Virus record (IMG/VR): IMGVR_UViG_3300003324_000667
Coordinates: 18,328 to 38,445 of that record
Length of the DNA stretch: 20,118 nt
Direction: 5' to 3' (one strand)
Origin: a virus
The number at the start of each line of letters is the position of its first letter. Within the stretch, counting starts at the first letter, position 1. Position numbers and translations under genes: made by a program. Of the stretch, positions 6,533 through 13,131 are shown one piece after another. The notes under the pieces are model-generated. The model had not been told where the DNA came from and did not search any database. It worked only from the letters and a program-made list of their open reading frames with translations.

Positions 6533-6775
6533 ATGGCCGAACAAAGTCGAAACATGCTTCTTTATGATGATGACGGTGACGAGCTCCGTCCGGGCGATAA
6601 GGTCCGTGTAAACATGGACGAGATCAGGACGATCATCGAGGTGAATGGCCGCAATGTTCTTGAAAATTGGCCCGATGACGAGATCATTTACAATCTCGAA
6701 CTGGTATGGCCTCCGAGTCGTCCACCAAAAGATGAGGATGAGGAAAATCACTGGCCGGATAAAATAGAATCGTAG
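6533..6775 (+). CDS. Small acidic protein of unknown function
   Basis: 80 residues, strongly acidic, not recognised. The middle (LRPGDKVRVNMDEIRTIIEVNGRNVL) reads like a small beta-barrel or KOW/SH3-like fold: PGDKVRV followed by alternating strands. The C-terminus is proline-rich and charged (PPSRPPKDEDEENHWPDK). Co-directional with the XRE regulator (9-base gap) and Nth (3-base gap), so probably one transcript. No convincing ribosome binding site. The gene tightness supports it being real; the function is unknown. Confidence 0.6.
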   Translation: MAEQSRNMLLYDDDGDELRPGDKVRVNMDEIRTIIEVNGRNVLENWPDDEIIYNLELVWPPSRPPKDEDEENHWPDKIES

Positions 6776-6778
6776 GTT

Positions 6779-7417
6779 ATGATCGCCGATAAGAAAAAAC
6801 ACGTTGCCGAGATCAGCAAGCGACTCAAGAAGCTTTACCCAGACGCGCACGTCGAGCTGAATTATTCGAATGCATTCGAGTTGATGATCGCGTCGATCCT
6901 CGCCGCTCAGAACACGGACGTAAACGTCAACAAAGTTACTGCGGATCTGTTTCGCAAATACCGGCAGCCGGCGGATTACTTAACGGTCCCGATCGAAGAG
7001 CTCGAGCAAGACATTCACACAACCGGTTTCTTTCGCCAGAAAACGAAAAGCGTCCGGGGTGTTTGCCAAATGTTGATCGACAAATTCAACGGGAAAATGC
7101 CGGAGACAATGGACGAACTCTTACAGCTTCCCGGAGTCGGCCGCAAAACTGCAAACGTTATTCTCGGAAACGCCTTCGGCGTCGCATCAGGAATCGTTGT
7201 CGATACCCACAACATCAGGCTCGCCGGTTTGCTCGGGCTATCGGAACAAAAGACGGCCGACAAGATCGAAAAAGATCTTATGGAGATCGTGCCCAAAAAG
7301 GACTGGATCATGTTCTCGCATTGGATCACCTGGCACGGCCGACGCGTTTGCAATGCGAAGAGGCCAAAATGCGAAGAATGCGTTTTATCAGATATATGCC
7401 CATCGAGCAGGGTTTAA
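6779..7417 (+). CDS. nth: Endonuclease III (bifunctional DNA glycosylase/AP lyase)
   Basis: 212 residues, the family's usual length. Removes oxidised pyrimidines from DNA and cleaves the resulting abasic site, the first steps of base-excision repair. Visible: SILAAQNTDVNVNKV (the usual family Q-T-D), helix-hairpin-helix LPGVGRKTANVIL (about 117-129) with the catalytic lysine at about 123, and VVDTHNIRL with the catalytic aspartate at about 142. The C-terminal 4Fe-4S loop has cysteines at about 191, 198, 201 and 207 in the C-x6-C-x2-C-x5-C pattern. All key residues are present, so it should be active. It starts 3 bases after the acidic-protein gene. A complete host-type repair gene inside a phage gene set is unusual; it is probably a cargo gene taken from a bacterium. 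Confidence 0.95.
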   Translation: MIADKKKHVAEISKRLKKLYPDAHVELNYSNAFELMIASILAAQNTDVNVNKVTADLFRKYRQPADYLTVPIEELEQDIHTTGFFRQKTKSVRGVCQMLIDKFNGKMPETMDELLQLPGVGRKTANVILGNAFGVASGIVVDTHNIRLAGLLGLSEQKTADKIEKDLMEIVPKKDWIMFSHWITWHGRRVCNAKRPKCEECVLSDICPSSRV

Positions 7418-7421
7418 TAAT

Positions 7422-7886
7422 TTATTTCGGATAAACCGGAACCTTGATCCCCAAATGCTCGTTGACGATCAGTGCCGCGTCGTACCATGTCCGACAAACC
7501 TCCGCCCGAGATCCCAGATCTGAAAAAAACTTGATAAAGAATTTCTGCTCTTTGGTGAGCTCACCGGTTTCATTCTTGAACTCGATCAGCAACGCGTTGT
7601 ATTTGCCGTCGGACGAAGGAGCGAGACAGATGATGTCCGGGATGCCGGCGGTCATTCCTTGGGCTACCATCGCCGCGGCGACGGCCTTGAACGTCCAGAT
7701 GCCGTTCGGCACGGCGAAGACGGAATTGAGGATCATATATTCGCGCCGGAACATGTTTCGCCAGGCTATAAATTTGCCCTGGATCTTCTTTTCCGGAGTG
7801 ATCTCTTTCTTGGCTTTCTCGCGCAGGGCAAGAGGCTGCGGTTTGCCGCGGCCGTCGAAGAGTCCTCCTTTGAGATTCCTGTCCAC
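7422..7886 (-). CDS. VRR-NUC domain nuclease
   Basis: 154 residues with the VRR-NUC (PD-(D/E)xK-fold) pattern: PEKKIQGKFIAW at the start of the domain, then GMTAGIPDIICLAP with the catalytic aspartate (about D84), ALLIEFKNETGELTKEQ with E-x-K (about E102 and K104) and a conserved glutamine (about Q114). Stand-alone VRR-NUC proteins are common in phage replication modules and are thought to act on branched DNA. Start is a GTG at 7886, the only in-frame start before a stop upstream. AAAGGAGG lies inside the coding region without a usable start after it. Last gene of the long minus operon, converging on nth with a 4-base gap. Confidence 0.88.
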   Translation of the reverse strand: MDRNLKGGLFDGRGKPQPLALREKAKKEITPEKKIQGKFIAWRNMFRREYMILNSVFAVPNGIWTFKAVAAAMVAQGMTAGIPDIICLAPSSDGKYNALLIEFKNETGELTKEQKFFIKFFSDLGSRAEVCRTWYDAALIVNEHLGIKVPVYPK

Positions 7887-7916
7887 AAAATAAGATTAAC
7901 GATTTGATCTTAAGCG

Positions 7917-8156
7917 TTATGGCGCGACGTATTCCCTGCTCTTGTCGCCGCCCGGCCGGCGCCGCATATCGGGAATGCTGCGGATCCAGCCCTCGGGCTC
8001 ATCGATCGTTGGGTCGTCACTTAAGCGTAAATACTCGCTCACGGCGAGTTCGACGTTGTCGTATCAGTAGCCGCGATCGACGCCGACGCCGTCGGTCCAA
8101 ATGATCCGGACGCGGCCGAAGGTAAGTGGGATCAATTCCCAGTGCATTTCACTCAT
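7917..8156 (-). pseudogene. Small phage protein interrupted by an in-frame TGA
   Basis: From the ATG at 8156 the frame encodes 30 residues (MSEMHWELIPLTFGRVRIIW, then TDGVGVDRGY), then TGA at 8066-8064. It then continues in the same frame for 48 more codons (YDNVELAVSEYLRLSDDPT, IDEPEGWIR, SREYVAP) to TAA at 7919-7917. Both halves look like one small phage protein, with WTDG before and EPEGWIR after the stop. The start overlaps the previous stop (ATGA), as for a coupled gene. Either a recent nonsense mutation, readthrough of TGA, or a sequencing error. TGA serves as a normal stop in neighbouring genes, so general recoding is unlikely. Function unknown. Confidence 0.6.
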
Positions 8157-8434
8157 AATTTTTCTTCCAAAATTCGATGTTCTGATATATAGTCGGGGCG
8201 CCCGATCCCTTGAAGACGATCGGCCGGTGCAGGAGGGTCGAGTCCGCCGGGGACGTCGGATAGCACCTCCTGCCCTACGCCGCCAATATGCCAATGCCTG
8301 CCCAGAAAGCAGCGGTACTCGCGGACCTGACGGCCTCCGCGATCGTTTACGTGCTGTGCAACGCGTTGAGCGACACGGCGGCTGTAACGCTTTTTGCGAT
8401 AGCAGATCTTGTAGGCCAGGGAGCGTTTCATCAT
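8153..8434 (-). CDS. Small basic phage protein, unknown
   Basis: 93 residues from the ATG at 8434. The N-terminal half (SLAYKICYRKKRYSRRVAQRVAQHVNDRGGRQVREYRCFLGRHWHI) is strongly basic. It has the layout of small proteins where C-x-K-x-x-Y and Y-x-C-x-x-G-x-W-H bracket a helix with an R-A-R pattern. In relatives of this layout the cysteines form a zinc knuckle; here only two cysteines remain, so zinc binding is doubtful. It overlaps both neighbours by 1 and 4 bases (TGATG, ATGA), placing it firmly in the operon. The function is unknown; nucleic-acid binding is plausible from charge. A longer frame over 8064-8450 is a shadow. Confidence 0.7.
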   Translation of the reverse strand: MMKRSLAYKICYRKKRYSRRVAQRVAQHVNDRGGRQVREYRCFLGRHWHIGGVGQEVLSDVPGGLDPPAPADRLQGIGRPDYISEHRILEEKL

Positions 8435-8742
8435 CAATACGCCGATCCAAGTTTCACGCGCGGTCCGTAATATTCCTGAACCTCTTTCTCATACGCGTCG
8501 GCCTCTTCTTTCATTCCGTTAACCAGAGCCTGTAAATATTCCTCTTCGGTAATAATTCCCTTTTCAACCAAAAGTTTTCCGAGACTGGCATGATCGCGTT
8601 GGGCCGCGTTGACGCCAACACGCAAATGTTTAGGTGTCGTCGAAAGATCGCCCGGCACCTCCATTTGAAAGGCAACACCCGCCTGCATTCGGTGGGCTTG
8701 CCGCATATATTCTTGTAAAAGTTCCTCTTTACTTTTTTCCAT
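8434..8742 (-). CDS. Conserved-looking phage protein, unknown
   Basis: 102 residues from the ATG at 8742, chosen because GGAGAG lies 9 bases upstream; a TTG at 8751 would touch that site. Contents: an N-terminal helix (KEELLQEYMRQAHRMQAGVAF), a central segment (STTPKHLRVGVNAAQRDHASL), then LLVEKGIITEEEYLQAL and an acidic helix (EEADAYEKEVQEYYG). The pattern PKHLRVGVN followed by L-x-E-K-G-I-I-T-E-E-E-Y recurs in phage proteins of unknown function. Its stop overlaps the next start by 1 base. Its ribosome binding site lies inside the end of the upstream reading frame. Confidence 0.75.
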   Translation of the reverse strand: MEKSKEELLQEYMRQAHRMQAGVAFQMEVPGDLSTTPKHLRVGVNAAQRDHASLGKLLVEKGIITEEEYLQALVNGMKEEADAYEKEVQEYYGPRVKLGSAY

Positions 8743-8747
8743 AGTTT

Positions 8748-8933
8748 TCAACTCTCCTGTTCAACCAAATTGTTTAAGGCCCAGATTCTGACTTCCCTAT
8801 ACCGATTCATTCCTACTGGCGAGATAGGAAGGCCGAAGCTGCTCGTTTCGCTCACTCTGCAAGCTCTCCAGCCTTCCGGACCTCTAACGATCCGCGATTT
8901 CTGCCCCCCCCCATTTGAATTTGTGTGTTGCAT
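8748..8933 (-). CDS. Small ORF spanning a G9 tract, frame uncertain
   Basis: As it stands, 61 residues from the ATG at 8933 (MQHTNSNGGGQKS) to TGA at 8748, without a ribosome binding site. The C-terminal part (NRYREVRIWALNNLVEQES) ends on the ribosome binding site of the next gene, which supports it as real. Nine G residues (8904-8912, minus strand) encode GGG. A second frame starts upstream at 8956 or 8947 (MEKMNTKQCNTQIQMGGG), only 11 bases after the previous stop. It would run straight into this frame if the tract had ten G residues. So the true gene may be 8748-8956 with slippage, phase variation or a homopolymer error. Function unknown. Confidence 0.4.
   Translation of the reverse strand: MQHTNSNGGGQKSRIVRGPEGWRACRVSETSSFGLPISPVGMNRYREVRIWALNNLVEQES
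8827..8877. repeat. 51-base imperfect palindrome inside the small ORF
   Basis: Outer arms GGAAGGC (8827-8833) and GCCTTCC (8871-8877) are perfect inverted repeats. Inner arms AGCTGC (8837-8842) and GCAAGCT (8859-8865) pair with one bulged A. The result is a long hairpin with a 16-base top loop. It lies within the small ORF at 8748-8933, not at a transcript end, and has no T run. It could be an RNA structure or a protein-binding site. Confidence 0.4.
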
Positions 8934-8967
8934 TGCTTCGTATTCATTTTCTCCATGCCGGCAAAGA

Positions 8968-9231
8968 TCAGCGATTGTTGTTTCCGGCGATTCTTAACTG
9001 CGGTTTGATATCAACCTGCTTAGTGCCGTCATCGATGAAACCTGACCCTGGGCCTCCTCCTACGTGTTTCTGGAATTCGACCTCCACCTTTGCGGAATCG
9101 ACCAGTACGCGGCCGATATCGGCGATCGTCTTTGCTTTCTGTACATCCATCTCCGATTCCGGATCCTTGAGCAATTCGATCGTTTCAAACAAATGATCCC
9201 GAAGATCTTCCATTCTGTTTTTGCGTGGCAT
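8968..9231 (-). CDS. Conserved-looking phage protein, unknown
   Basis: 87 residues beginning PRKNRMEDLRDHLFETIELLKDPE, then MDVQKAKTIADIGRVLVDSAKVEVEFQKHVGG, then a glycine-rich loop and a short tail. The opening K-N-R-x-x-D-L-R-x-H-L-F-E-T plus A-K-x-I-x-x-x-x-x-x-x-x-x-S-A-K-V-E pattern is a familiar short helical protein of prophage early regions; its function is not known to me. A good AGGAG lies 7 bases before the ATG. The start overlaps the end of the HNH gene by 47 bases in another frame. Confidence 0.78.
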   Translation of the reverse strand: MPRKNRMEDLRDHLFETIELLKDPESEMDVQKAKTIADIGRVLVDSAKVEVEFQKHVGGGPGSGFIDDGTKQVDIKPQLRIAGNNNR

Positions 9232-10009
9232 TTCTTATCTCCTTATTTAGTTCTGACAAAACGACCATGGTTGGAACGACCTCGGCCGGGTATTTGTGGA
9301 TGGAATTTCGAAGCATGTTTTCCGCTTGAGGGATCAGCTTCAGGTTTGAGTATTCGCAGTTTTGCTTATCGCCGTCCTTGAAAGTGACGCAAAAGCCTTT
9401 CGGCTGCCGGCCGTGGTGAAGCCGCCAGACGTCCTGGTGAAGAAACCGCCATTGGAATAATCCAGTCTCTGCAACTTTTACCAGGATGTATCCTTCAGTA
9501 TCGATCCTGGTCGATCCGGGCGGTTTCCAGTTTATTGATCGCTGGCCTTTCTTGAACTGCGTTTCAGCCATTCGCCCGACGGTAAATCCTGGACGTCGCA
9601 GCCCCTTGTTCGCCGGAACGTGGCCCTTGGGAAAACGATGAGCGACGCCACTGGCTGATAACCGCTCACGCTCAAGGCGTCTCTTTTCGGCGGTATAAGC
9701 TTCGCTCTTTTTTATGCCGAGCTTGGTTGCCTTCTTGTAGATCGAATCGATATCCCGGCCAATGAGGTTCGCGAGTTCGCCGGTCTGTATATCGGCGTAA
9801 TTCTCGTTTAGCAGACGGAGCTGCTCGGGTGTCCATTTACGAGACTGGTATAAACCTAATACGCCGGCCTTTGCCTTGATCGCGCTTTCGGTTTTTCCAA
9901 GTTCTTCGGCAATAACTTGATTGGAGACTTTTCTGTAATTCTCACGAAGGAAATCAAGATCCTGTTCGGTCCATTTTCCCGCTCGTGGAGCTTCTACGCG
10001 ATGTCGCAT
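9185..10009 (-). CDS. HNH endonuclease with two SANT/Myb-like repeats
   Basis: 274 residues. Two N-terminal SANT/Myb-like modules in tandem: KWTEQDLDFLRENY onward (about 12-53) and KWTPEQLRLLNENY onward (about 58-100). Each is a three-helix DNA-binding unit starting with K-W-T. A basic linker (FPKGHVPANKGL) follows. The HNH-type domain is GYILVKVAETGLFQWRFLHQ, VWRLHHG, then VTFKDGDKQNCEYSNLKLI, with likely metal/catalytic residues His191 and Asn222. Such proteins are free-standing phage endonucleases, either selfish homing enzymes or helpers in DNA processing. Start at ATG 10009 with an AGGAGGAAGG site. It lies directly after the iteron field. Confidence 0.88.
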   Translation of the reverse strand: MRHRVEAPRAGKWTEQDLDFLRENYRKVSNQVIAEELGKTESAIKAKAGVLGLYQSRKWTPEQLRLLNENYADIQTGELANLIGRDIDSIYKKATKLGIKKSEAYTAEKRRLERERLSASGVAHRFPKGHVPANKGLRRPGFTVGRMAETQFKKGQRSINWKPPGSTRIDTEGYILVKVAETGLFQWRFLHQDVWRLHHGRQPKGFCVTFKDGDKQNCEYSNLKLIPQAENMLRNSIHKYPAEVVPTMVVLSELNKEIRNATQKQNGRSSGSFV

Positions 10010-10066
10010 GTTTGATCCTTCCTCCTTAGTTTTTGGTTTTTCTTTTCCTTTACTCTTTCTTTAAAC

Positions 10067-10290
10067 AACACTTTGAACACTTCCTGAACACTTCTTTAAA
10101 AAAAGAATCTCTTAAGAGCCAATAAAAATAGACGTTTGAACACTTTGAACACTTTGAACACTTCTTTTCGCACTTTTAGATTTAAATACGGAAAGTCCAA
10201 AACAAGTGTTGGAAGTGTTCAAGTGTATAAAACCCTTTGTTCGCAAACGTTTGCATTTTTCAGAAGTGTTCAGGAAGTGTTCAAAGTGTT
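10067..10290. repeat. GAACACTT iteron field with 29-bp perfect inverted repeat; candidate replication origin
   Basis: The 280-base gap between the helicase and HNH genes holds about ten copies of an 8-mer. GAACACTT (top strand) is at 10075, 10086, 10138, 10147 and 10156, the last three spaced exactly 9 bases. AAGTGTTC is at 10213, 10264, 10275 and 10284, with a variant at 10204. The outermost copies form a 29-bp perfect inverted repeat: 10067-10095 matches the reverse complement of 10262-10290, 166 bases apart. Between them lie an A-rich stretch and the palindrome CTCTTAAGAG (10109-10118). The helicase stop codon lies at the inner edge (10290-10292). Iterons plus an AT-rich core beside a replicative helicase fit a phage origin. 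The alternative is an operator array. Confidence 0.6.
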
Positions 10291-11780
10291 CAGAATCGTA
10301 ATTCCCCCGAATCCAAAAGGCGCACTCCCTCCCAGTACCGGCCCCCCGAATTGGCCTGGTGGAAACCGCGTTCACGCATGTTTTGCGTAAGTTTCCGGTG
10401 CGATCGCAAATATTCCCCGTTATCCTCGCAGAATTTTTTATAAGCCTTGTAGAGGTCCGAGTTAGCGATCCGGTAATGGGCCGGGATAACGTAAGTATCC
10501 GGGGCCCTGGCTCTGGCCTGCTCGTAAGTCTCGCAGGCTTCGTGTATGAACTGGCCGATCGAATCCTGTTCCCACCGGTACGCATCGATCTCGGCCTGAA
10601 TTGCCGGCGGAACGTCGAGTCCGTTCAGATCTAAATAATCGCGACATCCCTGGACCGCCCAGGCGAGTATTCCCGGAGCCTCGGCCATGAGCTGCGACAT
10701 TAGATCGTCGGATTTGATAAGCCTGTCGGCGGGAATACTCGTCGAGAAGGGGATCAGCTTGAGGCGGTCCCAAAATCCTTTGCTGTGATCCGTGATCGTC
10801 GGTTTGTGGTTTGTCGCGATCCACAATTTGCCGGTGAAGTAGAAATCGAAAAATTCACCGAAAAGAAACCGCGCGGTCATTTGATCACCAGACGAAAGAG
10901 CCTTAACGAGCGCGGAATTGAGCCGTTCGTTCTCCTCGGTTTCTGGAATGATGATGAACCGCTTGCCTCGAAGACGAGCAATATCGTTAGGGATCGACGA
11001 CTGGCGGCTGGCTAGGATGCTTGCCGTCGTCGTGCCGGACGAATAATCGCCAAGCAAGTTGTTGAAGAGATTTACAAAGATCGATTTTCCGTTATTGCCG
11101 GTGCCGTAAAGGATCCAGAAGCTTCGCTCGCGCACCGTGCCGAGGAGCGAATAGCCGATCGACCGCTGCAGGAATGCCCTGACGCTCGGATCGGGCTGGA
11201 TCGTTTCGAGGAATGTGTCAAAGACCGGACATTTTGCATCAGCGTCAAAATCGCAAGCGACAACCTTTGTGATCCGCATCGACCTGTCGTGCTGCAGCAA
11301 TCCTCCCGTTCGAAGATCCAGCGTTCCGTTACCGCAATTCAAAAGAAACGGTTCGGTGTCCAGTCCGGTTGTCGAAACGGTCTTCGCTCGAGCAGCGAGC
11401 TGCAGGAACGCGTCCAGGCCGGCTCGGCTGTTTACGCGTTGCGCGTACTTCAAACCGTCGGCGGTAGAGAGATTTTCAGGCGAGTAAAGGTTTTTTGCGA
11501 ACTCGACGGCGAGCTGGAAAACAAAATCCTCGGTGTCGACATTCCATCTTGTCTTATCCCAGATGAGCCATTTTCGGGCCTCAGCGAGATAGAGCAGATC
11601 TTCGCCGGCGAATGCGAGAAAACGCTCGGCGGTCGCGACGTCATTGAAACGCCATTTCGGTTCCGGGGGTAACACCTGATGGCCGTTCGACCGGGCAAGG
11701 TTTTTTTGTTTTGCCTGCATCGCGGCCGCGATCTCGTCAAGCTCGGCGTCGGTCACTTCTTTCATTTTGGGAGAAGTCAT
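10290..11780 (-). CDS. D5-type phage/plasmid primase-helicase, SF3 ATPase
   Basis: 496 residues. The N-terminal part (about 40-200) matches the D5_N region: FLAFAGEDLLYL, KWLIWDKTRW, FLLNCGNGTLDLRTG. The SF3 ATPase follows: Walker A GTGNNGKS (226-233), a Walker B-like FIIIPETEE (275-283) and motif C LWIATNHKP (319-327). The C-terminal part has the FWDRLKLIPF segment and a helical tail (SDLYKAYKKFCED) typical of the winged-helix end. It unwinds DNA at the phage origin. No Toprim or AEP primase motif is visible in this chain, so priming would need another protein, perhaps the gene upstream. Its ATG overlaps that gene's stop (ATGA), and its own stop lies in the iteron field. Confidence 0.93.
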   Translation of the reverse strand: MTSPKMKEVTDAELDEIAAAMQAKQKNLARSNGHQVLPPEPKWRFNDVATAERFLAFAGEDLLYLAEARKWLIWDKTRWNVDTEDFVFQLAVEFAKNLYSPENLSTADGLKYAQRVNSRAGLDAFLQLAARAKTVSTTGLDTEPFLLNCGNGTLDLRTGGLLQHDRSMRITKVVACDFDADAKCPVFDTFLETIQPDPSVRAFLQRSIGYSLLGTVRERSFWILYGTGNNGKSIFVNLFNNLLGDYSSGTTTASILASRQSSIPNDIARLRGKRFIIIPETEENERLNSALVKALSSGDQMTARFLFGEFFDFYFTGKLWIATNHKPTITDHSKGFWDRLKLIPFSTSIPADRLIKSDDLMSQLMAEAPGILAWAVQGCRDYLDLNGLDVPPAIQAEIDAYRWEQDSIGQFIHEACETYEQARARAPDTYVIPAHYRIANSDLYKAYKKFCEDNGEYLRSHRKLTQNMRERGFHQANSGGRYWEGVRLLDSGELRF

Positions 11781-12325
11781 ATTCGGGCCGCCCTCCCGTG
11801 TGTAACGCGCCGCGGAGCCGCGTACGTGATCAGACCGGCCTCGAACAAAGCACTGTCGTGATCCAACATCCTGATCGCCCTGGGCCCACCGAATTTCGCA
11901 CTCGAGAGTAAAAAGAACTTATCGATCTGGCCGAGCGGCTGGCAGAAAATTCCGTTATAGAAACCGAGGCGCGATCGATAGCCGTAAAGGACGCAGCCCG
12001 AAGGCAGCGTCCAGCAAAGCCGGCCGCGTACGTCGCGGTAGAACCCGGCGATCAGGGACAAACGGTTACCGTATTTTTCATCGAGATATTCGAGGATGTT
12101 TGCCGGCCGCGTTCCGCGATACGCGGTTTCCGCGAGCTCGGGCGAGACGCGAAGCAAAAGAAATTTCGAAAGCGTCTCTTTCGGCAGTCTCAGATTGGCC
12201 ATGAACACCTGCGTCTGCGGTGCGGACGCCGGCGGCAGCAGCGCGATCAGGTCTTCAAAGACGCAGTGTCTCAGGCTGTTGATCGCCTCGGGTGATAGTT
12301 GTTTCGATAAGCCGTTTTGCGGCAT
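11777..12325 (-). CDS. Unknown protein of the replication module
   Basis: 182 residues, not recognised. The N-terminal half is helical (INSLRHCVFEDLIALLPPAS). The C-terminal half has a beta-rich stretch: LIAGFYRDVRGRLCWTLPSG, CVLYGYRSRLGFYNGIFCQP, LGQIDKFFLLSS. The G-x-R-G-x-L-x-W-x-L-P-S-G and RLGFYNGI phrases recall the N-terminal zinc/Toprim-like parts of phage primases. No cysteine cluster or acidic Toprim motif is present, so that is only a resemblance. It is coupled to the helicase by an ATGA overlap, so a role in initiation or priming is the natural guess. Confidence 0.7.
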   Translation of the reverse strand: MPQNGLSKQLSPEAINSLRHCVFEDLIALLPPASAPQTQVFMANLRLPKETLSKFLLLRVSPELAETAYRGTRPANILEYLDEKYGNRLSLIAGFYRDVRGRLCWTLPSGCVLYGYRSRLGFYNGIFCQPLGQIDKFFLLSSAKFGGPRAIRMLDHDSALFEAGLITYAAPRRVTHGRAARI

Positions 12326-12358
12326 AAATTGAGAGATCCTTCCCTTTTGGTATTCGAA

Positions 12359-12694
12359 TTAAGAGTCTGAGTTTTTCAGTCCGGACGCCGATCGGACGCC
12401 GGCGATAAAGGCTTCTTCATTCGTCGGAGGCCCTTTCTCGGCAATCGAGCCGAAAATCGGATGCTCACAGGTGAAAAGCTTCTCGACGCGCCGCCTGGCT
12501 TCGGAATCGTAATAGCCGGCGAAATAGCCAAGATTTTGGCGCTTGACGTTTTCCGCTTCTTCGCGTGTTTTTCCGAACGCCGACATGCTGTGTTCGACCA
12601 GATCTTTGAAATAGGCGTCGGCCTCCTCCTGGTCAACGGTCTTAATTGCCGGTCCGTATTTGTCCCTGAGCGTTACTTCCTTTGGAAATTTCAT
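12359..12694 (-). CDS. Conserved-looking phage protein, unknown
   Basis: 111 residues. Recognisable phrases: LRDKYGPAIKTVDQEEADAY, then VEHSMSAFGKTREEAENVKR, then QNLGYFAGYYDSEARRRVEKLF and CEHPIFGSI. The run N-L-G-Y-F-A-G-Y-Y-D-x-E-x-R-x-R-V-E-x-L-F-x-C-x-H-P-x-F-G is familiar from prophage early operons; its function is not known to me. Strong AGGAGG site 5 bases before the ATG. The short gap to the replication-module gene downstream supports co-transcription. Confidence 0.8.
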   Translation of the reverse strand: MKFPKEVTLRDKYGPAIKTVDQEEADAYFKDLVEHSMSAFGKTREEAENVKRQNLGYFAGYYDSEARRRVEKLFTCEHPIFGSIAEKGPPTNEEAFIAGVRSASGLKNSDS

Positions 12695-12703
12695 AGTTCC
12701 TCC

Positions 12704-13111
12704 TTAAACAACATCTGCCTCAATGAATCTCGGGTGTTTGTTTGCTATGTGCCTTTTCAGATTTTGGAAAGATCTGTGGCAACACGGGCAAACTCCGTTT
12801 TCTATCCGCTTGACCATCTTTGTAAGGCTTCCCTTTGCCGCGGCAGTTTTCCGTTTCTCCGACTCGACGCGGTTGCGCTCGTATGCGACGCTGCTTTGTA
12901 GCTGAGCGATCTCGCTGCGCAATTTATCGTTTACCGACTTGCTGTCCTTCTTGTCCCAGCCGATGTGATGGCCATTCGGGCAATACCAATAACCGCCGTT
13001 TCTATTGCAGTTTTCCCACATCACTTGCGGGATAGCATGGACGACGCCGCAAACGCAGCAATCGTCAATGTGAAGCTGGACGTTTCGATTAAGGTCTTTT
13101 ACGTCACTCAT
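12704..13111 (-). CDS. Two-zinc-site protein with coiled coil and C2H2 finger
   Basis: 135 residues. The N-terminal part has CCVCG (about 18-22) and YCPNGHHIGW (about 43-52), a likely zinc ribbon. A charged coiled coil (about 60-95: NDKLRSEIAQLQSSVAYERN) follows. The C-terminal part is CPCCHRSFQNLKRHIANKHP, a classical C-x2-C...H-x4-H type finger. This arrangement recurs in prophage proteins of unknown role; a nucleic-acid-binding or scaffolding role is plausible. Starts at ATG 13111 after AGGAGGTTAATT. The tRNA-like element lies 20 bases upstream. Confidence 0.82.
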   Translation of the reverse strand: MSDVKDLNRNVQLHIDDCCVCGVVHAIPQVMWENCNRNGGYWYCPNGHHIGWDKKDSKSVNDKLRSEIAQLQSSVAYERNRVESEKRKTAAAKGSLTKMVKRIENGVCPCCHRSFQNLKRHIANKHPRFIEADVV

Positions 13112-13131
13112 AATTAACCTCCTAAATTGGC

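Noticed and set aside
8064-8450. 128-codon minus frame
   Set aside because: Only its last 30 codons (the interrupted small gene) are plausible; the rest is a shadow of the 8153-8434 gene and is arginine- and serine-rich.
10067-10290. CRISPR array
   Set aside because: The repeat unit is only 8-9 bases, occurs in both orientations with irregular spacing, and there are no uniform spacers or cas genes.
10136-10443. Plus-strand open frames rich in N-T-L-N-T repeats
   Set aside because: They are translations of the GAACACTT repeats, not genes.
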